A stretch of 50,633 nucleotides of DNA from Mucilaginibacter sp. 44-25. Lineage in GTDB: Bacteria > Bacteroidota > Bacteroidia > Sphingobacteriales > Sphingobacteriaceae. The position numbers were made by a program, and so were the translations under genes. The notes under the pieces are model-generated. The model was not told where the DNA came from. It was given only the letters and a program-made list of their open reading frames with translations, and made no database searches. The stretch lies in assembly GCA_001898335.1 (NCBI GenBank), contig MKTS01000007.1:73311-123943 (forward strand), read 5' to 3'. This document shows, piece after piece, positions 15,575-23,125 of this stretch. Every line of letters starts with the position of its first letter. Within the stretch, counting starts at the first letter, position 1.

Positions 15575-15841
15575 TTATTTCTCGTCGAGCTTGCTGAAAT
15601 AATCAGGCTCAGCAGAGTTGTTCTCGCTCGGTTCAATGTGTCTGTCAACAAGTGGGGCCGGTGCAAATACAAAGCTTTCAAAAGTTTCTTCTTTATTTTG
15701 CTGTTCAGCTTTAACAGGTGCTGATACTTCAACCATTTTCAGCAAACTGCGAATAAATGAAAGATCAAAACTTCTCCTGTTTAGTTTGATCAGGTATTCG
15801 TTTTCGTTTATTTCAAGGATGGAGTTAGTCATAACGTTCAT
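15575..15841 (-). CDS. small hypothetical protein
   Basis: Open frame of 88 residues (85 if the second ATG at 15832 is used). The first 40 residues look structured (SILEINENEYLIKLNRRSF, then DLSFIRSLLKMVEV: a short strand pair and an amphipathic helix); the rest is polar and probably disordered (QQNKEETFESF...EPSENNSAEPDYFSKLDEK). The beginning is reminiscent of small antitoxin or adaptor proteins, but no toxin gene is adjacent, so I assign no function. It is convergent with the TPR-like gene (19 nt between stops) and has about 120 nt of upstream DNA before the lysS hairpin. The frame is the only good one here on the minus strand and seems real. Confidence 0.5.
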   Translation of the reverse strand: MNVMTNSILEINENEYLIKLNRRSFDLSFIRSLLKMVEVSAPVKAEQQNKEETFESFVFAPAPLVDRHIEPSENNSAEPDYFSKLDEK

Positions 15842-15964
15842 TTATAATGTATTGCTATAAAAATCAACAACCACTATTAAATGAAAGTTTTTACCAGTTT
15901 ATTTTTTTGTTAAGGATTGTGGAGATTTATTGAAACAAATAACTGGTTGTTTACATATGGTAAG

Positions 15965-16008
15965 ATATCGAAATAGCCGCATGATGTGTTTTGCGGCTAT
16001 TTCGATAT
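15965..16008 (-). terminator. strong hairpin downstream of lysS
   Basis: ATATCGAAATAGCCGC (15965-15980) and GCGGCTATTTCGATAT (15993-16008) are perfect 16-bp inverted arms around a 12-nt loop. It begins 14 nt past the lysS stop on the minus strand. There is no long T-tract after the stem, so it may be an mRNA-stabilising 3' hairpin as much as an intrinsic terminator. Confidence 0.7.
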
Positions 16009-16022
16009 AAAATATATTGTTA

Positions 16023-17744
16023 TTATGCGAACCAGGCCATTACCTCATCTTTGGTAGGCATAGCTATTTCCAGTTTCAGCTTTTTACGCATACCGCCGAG
16101 GTCGTTAAATACCTTATTTGGGTTGCCCGCCTTTAACTCTTCAACGCTGTTGAACCCCATTTTATTTAATACTGGTACCCATTCTGCAGGGATGCCAATT
16201 GCGGTAAAGTCCTCGATGCTTGTTGCTTTAGCCTTTTTCTCAGGGCGCATCTGCGGGAAGAATAATACTTCCTGTATGGTGCTCTGGTTGGTCATCAACA
16301 TCACCAAACGGTCAATACCGATACCAAGGCCAGATGTAGGCGGCATACCGTATTCCAGTGCGCGCAGGAAGTCATCATCCATTGCCATTGCCTCTTCATC
16401 GCCACGGCCGGCCAGTACCAATTGCTCCTCAAAGCGTTCGCGCTGGTCTATAGGATCATTCAATTCAGAATAAGCGTTACCTATCTCTTTACCGTTTACA
16501 AATAGCTCAAAACGTTCAACTAAACCTTCTTTGCTGCGGTGTTTTTTGGCAAGCGGCGTCATCTCTATAGGGTAGTCGGTAATATAAGTGGGCTGGATAA
16601 GGTTAGCCTCAACTTTAGCACTGAAGATCTCGTCAACCAGTTTGCCTTTACCCATGCTGTCATCAACCTCTATGCCCAGATCGGCGCATGTTTTACGTAA
16701 CCCAGCTTCATCCATGGCCGAAACATCAATACCGGTATATTTTTGTATCGACTCGTACATAGATAATTTCTCGTACGGGCCAGCAAAGTTTATTTCGTGT
16801 TGGCCAACCTGTACTACCGGTACGCCATGCACGGCACGCGCAACGGTTTCTAAACATTCCTCAACCATGGCCATCATCCATATGTAGTCTTTATAAGCTA
16901 CATAGATTTCCATAGCGGTATACTCAGGGTTGTGGGTACGGTCCATACCCTCGTTACGGAACATTTTACCGAATTCGTATACGCCATCAAAACCGGCAAC
17001 AATCAATCGCTTCAGATAAAGTTCGTTAGCAATACGCAGGAACAACGGCATATCCAGTGTATTGTGGTGCGTTGCAAACGGGCGCGCCGCAGCACCGCCA
17101 TGTATAGACTGTAGGATTGGCGTTTCTACTTCCATCCAGCCTTGCGCGTTAAAATAATTACGCATAGCGGTAATTACCTTTGAGCGGTTGATGAAGATCT
17201 GTCTAAAATCGGGGTTTACAGTCAAATCAACATAACGCTGGCGGTAACGCAGTTCAGGGTCAGTAAAGCCATCGTGCACAGTACCATCATCCTCGCGTTT
17301 CACTACCGGTAGTGGTTTAAGTGATTTTGAAAGGATGGTTAGTTCTTGGGTATGGATAGATAGTTCGCCGGTTTGGGTAATAAAGGCGTAACCTTTAATA
17401 CCAACATAATCGCCAATATCTAAAAGCTTTTTAAATACGGTGTTGTAAAGCGTTTTGTCTTCATCCGGACAGATATCATCGCGTTTAATGTAGATCTGTA
17501 TACGGCCTGTGCTGTCCTGTAACTCAAAGAAAGAGGCACTGCCCATAATACGGCGGGTCATGATGCGGCCGGCAACTACTACCTGTTTATACTTATCGGG
17601 ATCGGCTTCAAAATTTTCCGTAATTTCTTTAGCCCAGGCGTTTACCGGGTAAGCTTCGGCAGGGTACGGGTTTATACCTAACTCGCGAAGATCGTTTAAC
17701 GATTTACGACGTAGAATTTCCTGTTCGGATAACGCAATACTCAT
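16023..17744 (-). CDS. lysS: lysyl-tRNA synthetase, class II, with C-terminal extension
   Basis: Charges tRNA-Lys with lysine. The 573-residue protein has the N-terminal OB-fold anticodon-binding domain ([31 protein letters not shown]), class II motif 2 with [20 protein letters not shown] and motif 3 [31 protein letters not shown]. After motif 3 there is an extra segment of about 65 residues ([20 protein letters not shown] ... [12 protein letters not shown]) that is absent from the roughly 500-residue E. coli enzyme and looks like a small helical domain; similar tails are, as I recall, usual in Bacteroidetes LysS. A TATTTTTG promoter box lies at 17770-17777. Confidence 0.96.
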   Translation of the reverse strand: MSIALSEQEILRRKSLNDLRELGINPYPAEAYPVNAWAKEITENFEADPDKYKQVVVAGRIMTRRIMGSASFFELQDSTGRIQIYIKRDDICPDEDKTLYNTVFKKLLDIGDYVGIKGYAFITQTGELSIHTQELTILSKSLKPLPVVKREDDGTVHDGFTDPELRYRQRYVDLTVNPDFRQIFINRSKVITAMRNYFNAQGWMEVETPILQSIHGGAAARPFATHHNTLDMPLFLRIANELYLKRLIVAGFDGVYEFGKMFRNEGMDRTHNPEYTAMEIYVAYKDYIWMMAMVEECLETVARAVHGVPVVQVGQHEINFAGPYEKLSMYESIQKYTGIDVSAMDEAGLRKTCADLGIEVDDSMGKGKLVDEIFSAKVEANLIQPTYITDYPIEMTPLAKKHRSKEGLVERFELFVNGKEIGNAYSELNDPIDQRERFEEQLVLAGRGDEEAMAMDDDFLRALEYGMPPTSGLGIGIDRLVMLMTNQSTIQEVLFFPQMRPEKKAKATSIEDFTAIGIPAEWVPVLNKMGFNSVEELKAGNPNKVFNDLGGMRKKLKLEIAMPTKDEVMAWFA

Positions 17745-17769
17745 TGTAGAAACGTATTAAATAAGTGTG

Positions 17770-17777
17770 CAAAAATA
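17770..17777 (-). promoter_or_regulatory. TAnnTTTG promoter box for lysS
   Basis: Minus strand reads TATTTTTG, ending 25 nt before the lysS ATG. No good -33 TTTG was found at the expected distance. Confidence 0.45.
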
Positions 17778-17844
17778 TAATTTTTAACTTAGAAATGAGC
17801 GTTTGGGCTTGAGAAAGAGTTATACGCCTACAATTTAACCCAGC

Positions 17845-17937
17845 TGTCATTTAGAACGAGGTACGAGGAGAAATCTTATGCATACTAACTTCTGCGCTTA
17901 GAAGATTTTTCCTCGCTACCGCTTGTACGAAATGACA
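17845..17937. repeat. intergenic palindromic element, GTCATTT-GAACGAGG type
   Basis: TGTCATTTAGAACGAGGTAC (start 17845) continuing GAGGAGAAATCTT to 17877 forms the left arm; the right arm at 17902-17937 begins AAGATTTTTCCTCGCTACCG and ends GTACGAAATGACA. The arms pair along about 33 nt with a few mismatches. Unlike most others it lies between two divergent genes (lysS and the HAD gene), so it cannot simply be a terminator of either. I recall GTCATTTCGAACGAGG-like words from intergenic DNA of related genomes. Confidence 0.65.
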
Positions 17938-17986
17938 ACTTGCATGTCACATCTAATTAACTATTCTCCTCATTCACATAAATAAA

Positions 17987-17994
17987 TACCTTTG
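17987..17994 (+). promoter_or_regulatory. TAnnTTTG box directly before the HAD gene
   Basis: TACCTTTG ends 5 nt before the ATG at 18000, so transcription would begin at or next to the start codon, giving a leaderless message. No clear -33 element. Confidence 0.45.
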
Positions 17995-17999
17995 CCTTA

Positions 18000-18683
18000 A
18001 TGAACATCAAAGTAATCGCTTTTGACGCTGATGACACGCTTTGGGTAAATGAACCCTACTTCCGTGCATCGGAAGAAAAGTTTTGTGCTTTGTTAAGCGA
18101 ATATGCTTCTCAGCACGAGTTAGAGCGCGAGCTATTTAAAACAGAAATAGAAAACCTGGCGCTTTACGGATACGGCATCAAGGGTTTTGTACTATCCATG
18201 ATCGAAACAGCGCTCAAAGTAAGCGGCAACACGGTAACCTCAGCCATTGTTGAACAAATAATGGAATTGGGTAAACAAATGCTCAACCAACCCATTGAGC
18301 TGTTAGATGGGGTTGAGCAGGTTTTACAAACGCTAAAGGATAAGTACAGGTTAGTAGTTGCTACAAAAGGCGACCTGCTCGACCAGGAACGAAAGTTGAA
18401 ACGTTCTGGTTTAAGTGGCTACTTTCATCACATTGAGATCATGAGCGAGAAGGATGATGCCAATTATTTAAAGTTGTTGAAACATCTTGATATTAAAGCG
18501 GAGGAGTTCCTGATGATAGGTAACTCGCTAAAAAGCGATATACTGCCGGTGCTAAACATTGGAGGGCGTGGCATACATGTGCCATACCACATTACCTGGG
18601 CGCATGAACAAATTGAAGACAGCATTGATAACGAACGTTTCCGCAACGTGGAGCGCATCACCGAAATATTGGATTATCTATAA
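18000..18683 (+). CDS. HAD-superfamily hydrolase
   Basis: Cytosolic phosphatase-like protein of 227 residues. HAD motif I is FDADDTLW (residues 8-15; nucleophile Asp 9 and general acid Asp 11), motif II falls at VVATKGD, motif III at the KSDI region with a preceding lysine, and motif IV is GNSLKSDI (about 173-180). A helical cap lies between about 20 and 100. The substrate is not evident; FDADDTLW-type members include sugar-phosphate and nucleotide phosphatases. Its TAA stop shares one base with the ATG of the acetyltransferase gene (TAATG at 18681-18685), so the two are translationally coupled. A promoter box lies 5 nt before the start. Confidence 0.85.
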   Translation: MNIKVIAFDADDTLWVNEPYFRASEEKFCALLSEYASQHELERELFKTEIENLALYGYGIKGFVLSMIETALKVSGNTVTSAIVEQIMELGKQMLNQPIELLDGVEQVLQTLKDKYRLVVATKGDLLDQERKLKRSGLSGYFHHIEIMSEKDDANYLKLLKHLDIKAEEFLMIGNSLKSDILPVLNIGGRGIHVPYHITWAHEQIEDSIDNERFRNVERITEILDYL

Positions 18684-19303
18684 TGAAAACCAAAATCGAC
18701 TTTGACAACTGGGAACGAACCGACCACTTTAAATTCTTTAACAGTTTTGAGGAATCATTTTTCGGCGCAACGGTAAATGTTGATTGTACAAAAGCTTATG
18801 CAAGAGCGAAGGAGCTGGACGTATCCTTCTTTTTATATTACCTGCACTGTACACTTAAAGCGGCCAATAGTTTGGTTCATTTCAGATACCGGGTGGAGAA
18901 TGGCGATGTTTATTTACATGATACCATAGGCGCTTCGGCAACTGTGGGCCGCCCGAATGATACGTTCGGATTTTCTTACATTGATTACTATCCGGATCTT
19001 TCGGAATTTGCCACTCATGCCAAAAAAGAAATGGAGCGAGTTGCTGCAGGTACAGGCATTGAACTGCGTCCTATAACTAATGTTATGCACATATCAGCCA
19101 TCCCCTGGCTTAACTTCACTGGGCTTACTCACGCACGGGGTTTCCAGTTTGAGGATAGTATGCCTAAAGTATCCTACGGTAAAATGACCGACAATAATGG
19201 TGTTAAGACCATGCCTGTTTCGGTGACTGTTCATCATGGCTTAGTCGATGGTAAGCACTTGGGCGATTTTGTAGCTTTATTTCAGCAGCTACTCAATAAC
19301 TAA
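18683..19303 (+). CDS. chloramphenicol acetyltransferase-like (CatA family) protein
   Basis: Trimeric acyltransferase fold that uses acetyl-CoA. The 206-residue product has the family active-site motif HHGLVDG at 184-190 (catalytic His 185, with the structural Asp), preceded by the VSVTVHH strand, and normal family length (about 210-220). The substrate-binding region (SFFLYYLHCTLKAAN) fits. CatA-type enzymes acetylate chloramphenicol, but many chromosomal family members have unknown substrates. There is no insertion sequence, resistance gene or compositional change around it, and it is coupled to a HAD gene, so it is more likely a housekeeping acetyltransferase than an acquired resistance gene. 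Resistance activity cannot be read from the sequence. Confidence 0.82.
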   Translation: MKTKIDFDNWERTDHFKFFNSFEESFFGATVNVDCTKAYARAKELDVSFFLYYLHCTLKAANSLVHFRYRVENGDVYLHDTIGASATVGRPNDTFGFSYIDYYPDLSEFATHAKKEMERVAAGTGIELRPITNVMHISAIPWLNFTGLTHARGFQFEDSMPKVSYGKMTDNNGVKTMPVSVTVHHGLVDGKHLGDFVALFQQLLNN

Positions 19304-19341
19304 CGGCGATAAAAAGTTATATTTACATATAAACCACTGTT

Positions 19342-20349
19342 ATGTTGCTGAAAAGAATTGCCCCGATAATAATACTTGTCGCATTCTGCTTTTCTTGTAA
19401 AAAGCAGGCTTTTGTACCCAATACAGAAAATGCGCTACCCGGATTATGGAAACGCCTTGGTGATTTTCCCGGTCTTGGCAGAGTACGCGCATTTGGGTTC
19501 AGCATAAATGGTAAAGGTTACATCATAGGCGGGAATGCAGCCGGAGGTTTTGACTCTCATCTGCTTAACGACCTGTGGGAATATGACCCGGCTGCTGATA
19601 GTTGGATAAGAAAGGCTGATTATCCGGGACAATCGGGAGAATATATACGCGGTTTTGTAATAAACGGGAAAGCTTATGTAGGCACTGGTTATGGGCAACG
19701 ATTAGCTTTGCCAGGAAGTAACGTACCTCAGAATGATGATTTTTGGGAATACGATCCTTTGGCTGATAAATGGACGCAAAAAGAATCCTTTGCCGGAGGG
19801 AAAAGAGAAAATGTAGTAGCTTTTACAATTAATGGTGCAGGTTATCTGGGTTTAGGTACGGATAACGCTTATGCAACCAATTATAAAGATATATGGCGCT
19901 ATAACGTGGCTACAGATAAATGGACACGGGTTGCTGATTATCCAGGGCAGGGGAGCTTTGGAGCAATAGGCTTTGCGATAGGTGATAAGGCTTATGTTGG
20001 ATTAGGCGGGGCCTCGCCTGATATTGCCGCGAAAGACCTATGGCAATATGATCCCTCAACAGATAAATGGACAAAACTGGCTGATTTTCCGGGTTCGGCC
20101 AGGGCTTTTAGCGGGCAATTTGTTATCGGTAATACAGCTTACGTTGGCATGGGCTCAACAACAAAAGAAACCGCTATAGATTGGTACCGATATAATGCAA
20201 ATAGCAATACCTGGCTAAAATCAACCTATCTGGATGGTGCAGCACGTTATGATATGATCGCTTTTACCATCAATAATGTCGGCTACATTGGTACAGGTAA
20301 CCCCGGTCAGCTAAACGATATATGGAAGTTTACACCCACTAAGAAATAA
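19342..20349 (+). CDS. kelch-repeat lipoprotein
   Basis: Predicted surface lipoprotein of 335 residues: hydrophobic signal peptide ending CFSCKK with lipid-attachment Cys 19 followed by two lysines. The rest is a kelch beta-propeller with about six blades of roughly 50 residues; each blade carries GYIIGG- or AYVGLG-type strands and a D-WEYDP-D-W-K-ADYPG turn (for example DLWEYDPAADSWIRKADYPG, KDIWRYNVATDKWTRVADYP, KDLWQYDPSTDKWTKLADFP). Such propellers usually bind proteins or sugars; no substrate is suggested here. The gene stands between catA (38 nt) and the convergent fadD (22 nt), and its own promoter is not clear. Confidence 0.85.
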   Translation: MLLKRIAPIIILVAFCFSCKKQAFVPNTENALPGLWKRLGDFPGLGRVRAFGFSINGKGYIIGGNAAGGFDSHLLNDLWEYDPAADSWIRKADYPGQSGEYIRGFVINGKAYVGTGYGQRLALPGSNVPQNDDFWEYDPLADKWTQKESFAGGKRENVVAFTINGAGYLGLGTDNAYATNYKDIWRYNVATDKWTRVADYPGQGSFGAIGFAIGDKAYVGLGGASPDIAAKDLWQYDPSTDKWTKLADFPGSARAFSGQFVIGNTAYVGMGSTTKETAIDWYRYNANSNTWLKSTYLDGAARYDMIAFTINNVGYIGTGNPGQLNDIWKFTPTKK

Positions 20350-20371
20350 ACTAAAACGGAGGGAATTACTG

Positions 20372-22285
20372 TTAATCTTCGTCTGCTTCTTGCAGATATA
20401 GTTCATCAATCGCGTCCGCATACTTTTTTTCAATCACCTTACGTTTGGCTTTTAAGGTAGGGGTTATCTCACCCGCTTCCATGCTAAACGGTACGCGTTT
20501 TACCTTAAAATTCTTGATACGTTCAAATTTTGCTAACTCTGTTGAGAGGCGTTTGATGTCCTGCGCTATCCAGTCCGTTATCTCTTTATCCTCAATAAAA
20601 AGCTCCGGTTTTTCAAAAAAAGCATCATCGAGCTTAAATGTTTCCTGCAGGCTTTCTTTGGAAGGAACGATAATGGCAGTGATGTATTCGCGTTTGTCAC
20701 CTATTAAAAACACCTGTTCTATTTTGGGGCTTTTGAGATAGTTGTTTTCTACAGGAGTAGGATATACGTTTTTCCCGTACGCATTCACCAGCATGTTCTT
20801 TAACCTGTCGGTAATTTGCAGGTTGCCGCGAAAAAACCGGCCAATATCACCGGTATGGAACCAACCTTCTGAGTCAATTACTGCCGCGGTTTCTTCGGGC
20901 TTCTTCCAGTAGCCCTGCATTACACAGTGCCCGCGAACAATAATTTCACCCTCATCACTGGTAAAATCCGGATTAAAATTGTCGTGCGTTTGAATAGTGT
21001 AAATCTCTTTAGTATCTACATTTTGTATGGCCACCTCTATACCCGGAATAATACGACCTACGGTGCCATAGATGATGCGGTCATTCTCGGTTACAGCCAT
21101 TACCGGCGAAGTTTCGGTTAAGCCAAATCCCTCAAGCAATTTAATGCCGATATCGCCAAAAAACTCACCGATATTCTTAGGAAGAGCGCCACCACCAGAC
21201 AATAATACCTTTAAACGACCACCCGTTTTTTCTTTGATCTTACTAAAAACCAGTTTTTCTGCCAGTTTTAGTTGCAAACCCAATATTGGTCCGGGCTTTT
21301 TGTTAGCCTCGCTCAACAGTCGGCGTTTACGCCCGGTTGCCAGCGCCCACTTGAATATTTTTGTTTTTACACCGCCCGCAGATAAACCGTTCTTCATAGC
21401 GCGGTCATGGATACGTTCCAATAAGCGCGGCACGCAGCACATCACTGTTGGCTTTACCTCTGCCATGTTGCGGGCCAGCAGATCAAGGCTTTGGGCAAAA
21501 GCGATCTGGCACCCCATGGTTAAACAGATGTAATATGTTGCTGTGCGCTCAAACACGTGTGATAACGGCAGGAACGATAAGAACATATCTGTATTCTCAA
21601 TAATAGGCAACTGGATCAAGCTGGTACGGCAATTCTCTACCAGGTTGTAATGGCTCAGCATAACACCTTTAGGGGTACCGGTAGTACCTGAAGTATAAAT
21701 AAGGCAGGAAAGGTCTGTTGGTTGTACGGCAGCACGCGAATTGTTAATGGCCTGGCTATATTCAGTGATCAATACTTTGCCCTGCTCGATCACATCCTTA
21801 AAGCCAACCACTTTAGCATTTAACTCAAGTTTTTCTGTAAACTTTTGGTAATCATCAAATGCTGGCAATATATATTGTAACAACGGACAATTGTTGGCGA
21901 TCTTGAGCACTTTACGGCACAGGAAGGGATTGCCCGTAATGATAGTTTTAGCCTCCGAATCATTTAAGATATAGGCTATCTCGGCTTCTGAAAGAGTAGG
22001 GTAGATAGAGGTATTGATAGCTCCTATTTGCTGCAAGGCCTGATCATAATAAATGTAGTCAGGGCCGTTCTCAATAATAAGCGCAAGGCGGTCGCCTTTT
22101 TGTATACCAATGCTGATAAACCATGCAGATATAGCGTCGATTTTTTCAAGTGCTTCTTTGTACGATATCTCCACCCAGTTGTCCTGAACTTTATGAATCA
22201 GGAAGGTATGGGTATCCGGATGGATATTAGCTACTATATTACGGATAAGGCCGGGTATAGTTGATTGCTCAGCTATGTTAGTCAT
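20372..22285 (-). CDS. fadD: long-chain fatty-acid CoA ligase (AMP-binding)
   Basis: Activates long-chain fatty acids to acyl-CoA via an acyl-adenylate, for beta-oxidation or lipid remodelling. The 637-residue protein has the AMP-binding signature YTSGTTGTPKG at 197-207, LSHYNLVEN just after it, the LLEGFGLTETSPVMAV adenine-binding segment, GWFHTGDIGRF and the C-terminal ITDRLKNMLVNAYGKNVYP with the conserved RLK and catalytic-region lysines. Length matches the Bacteroidetes 'long-chain' subgroup (about 600-640). Substrate chain length is inferred from family only. A TAGTTTTG promoter box lies at 22314-22321, downstream of the Nfu gene's terminator, so it has its own transcription unit. Confidence 0.9.
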   Translation of the reverse strand: MTNIAEQSTIPGLIRNIVANIHPDTHTFLIHKVQDNWVEISYKEALEKIDAISAWFISIGIQKGDRLALIIENGPDYIYYDQALQQIGAINTSIYPTLSEAEIAYILNDSEAKTIITGNPFLCRKVLKIANNCPLLQYILPAFDDYQKFTEKLELNAKVVGFKDVIEQGKVLITEYSQAINNSRAAVQPTDLSCLIYTSGTTGTPKGVMLSHYNLVENCRTSLIQLPIIENTDMFLSFLPLSHVFERTATYYICLTMGCQIAFAQSLDLLARNMAEVKPTVMCCVPRLLERIHDRAMKNGLSAGGVKTKIFKWALATGRKRRLLSEANKKPGPILGLQLKLAEKLVFSKIKEKTGGRLKVLLSGGGALPKNIGEFFGDIGIKLLEGFGLTETSPVMAVTENDRIIYGTVGRIIPGIEVAIQNVDTKEIYTIQTHDNFNPDFTSDEGEIIVRGHCVMQGYWKKPEETAAVIDSEGWFHTGDIGRFFRGNLQITDRLKNMLVNAYGKNVYPTPVENNYLKSPKIEQVFLIGDKREYITAIIVPSKESLQETFKLDDAFFEKPELFIEDKEITDWIAQDIKRLSTELAKFERIKNFKVKRVPFSMEAGEITPTLKAKRKVIEKKYADAIDELYLQEADED

Positions 22286-22313
22286 TTAGTTATAATTGGA
22301 TTTTTGGTAACTA

Positions 22314-22321
22314 CAAAACTA
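22314..22321 (-). promoter_or_regulatory. TAnnTTTG promoter box for fadD
   Basis: Minus strand reads TAGTTTTG, ending 28 nt before the fadD ATG and just past the nfu terminator hairpin. No good -33 partner at normal spacing. Confidence 0.45.
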
Positions 22322-22350
22322 ACTATTTTACAAATAATTATAACAGCATA

Positions 22351-22384
22351 AATAAACGCCGGAATTATTGTTCCGGCGTTTATT
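22351..22384 (-). terminator. terminator of the Nfu gene
   Basis: AATAAACGCCGGAA (22351-22364) and TTCCGGCGTTTATT (22371-22384) form a perfect 14-bp stem with a 6-nt loop, starting 20 nt after the Nfu stop on the minus strand. It isolates nfu from the downstream fadD. Confidence 0.85.
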
Positions 22385-22403
22385 TAATAATGCTTGGTGT
22401 AAA

Positions 22404-22955
22404 TTACATAGCTTCAGAAACCACTTCGGTAACTTCAGGCACCATGCGTTTTAAAAGGTTTTCGATACCTGCTTTAAGAGTAATAGTTGATGATGGGCAG
22501 CCACTGCATGAGCCACGAAGCTCTACAGTTACTACACCCTCGTCAAAAGAACGGTAAGCAATGGCGCCACCATCCTGTTCAACAGCCGGGCGAACGTAAT
22601 CATTTAGTATCTGCTGGATTTTTATTTCGGTTTCAGTACCTTCAAATTCTACATCAGCGGGTGCTTCTGTTTCTTGTATTTTATATTCGGCTTCTACGGC
22701 TCCTTTAACAAATTCTTTTAATATGGGTTGAATGTCTTCCCATACGGTACCTTCTGTTTTGGTAACCGTAACAAAGTTGCTGGCAAAGAACACACCGTTA
22801 ACAAAGTTAAATTTGTACAGTTCCTTCGCGAATTGCGATTTTTCTGCACTTTCCCTGGTTGGGAAATCCACACTACCATTAATAAGCAACTTGTTCACAA
22901 TGAACTTCATGGTTGCCGGGTTAGGAGTAGTTTCTGTATATACGTTGATATTCAT
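22404..22955 (-). CDS. NifU-like (Nfu) iron-sulfur cluster scaffold/carrier
   Basis: Cytosolic Fe-S carrier of 183 residues. An N-terminal Nfu domain (YTETTPNPATMKFIVNKLL, residues 6-24) is followed by a C-terminal NifU domain (VEQDGGAIAYRSFDEGVVTVELRG, then CSGC at 150-153, the cluster-binding CxxC pair in GSCSGCPSSTITLK). Nfu proteins pass [4Fe-4S] clusters to apo-enzymes. It sits apart from the isc operon at 32.6-34.7 kb. The start at 22955 (MNINVYTET) is chosen over the upstream ATG at 23015 because the Nfu domain begins there; the TATATTTG box at 22978-22985 would lie inside the longer reading. Confidence 0.9.
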   Translation of the reverse strand: MNINVYTETTPNPATMKFIVNKLLINGSVDFPTRESAEKSQFAKELYKFNFVNGVFFASNFVTVTKTEGTVWEDIQPILKEFVKGAVEAEYKIQETEAPADVEFEGTETEIKIQQILNDYVRPAVEQDGGAIAYRSFDEGVVTVELRGSCSGCPSSTITLKAGIENLLKRMVPEVTEVVSEAM

Positions 22956-22977
22956 CTTTTCTAATTTATAAGTAGAA

Positions 22978-22985
22978 CAAATATA
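22978..22985 (-). promoter_or_regulatory. TAnnTTTG promoter box for the Nfu gene
   Basis: Minus strand reads TATATTTG, ending 22 nt before the ATG at 22955. It supports the short start of the Nfu gene. Confidence 0.5.
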
Positions 22986-23034
22986 AACAGGCTTTTTGTT
23001 TAAGCATATATTCAAATCGCTTTTGACCTGTTAA

Positions 23035-23125
23035 TGACGATGCTCTCATGCAAATATTCAGCTTTCAGATGTGCGGATTTAAATCTTTCTATTATCTGCA
23101 TATCTGCACATTTGAAATCTGCATA
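23035..23125. repeat. intergenic palindromic element, AGATGTGCAGAT type
   Basis: CAGATGTGCGGATTT at 23066-23080 pairs with AAATCTGCA and TATCTGCACATTTG words at 23093-23124. ATCTGCA occurs three times on the right side. The vocabulary matches the element at 14148-14248, more than 8 kb away. It sits just downstream of the purB stop (23126, minus strand), where a terminator is expected. Confidence 0.65.

Noticed and set aside
17845..17937. Insertion-sequence remnant
   Set aside because: No transposase fragment and no visible target-site duplication; only the palindromic arms are present. Kept as an intergenic element.
18683..19303. Acquired chloramphenicol resistance gene on a mobile element
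   Set aside because: No transposase, integrase, inverted ends or composition shift nearby; coupled to a HAD gene.
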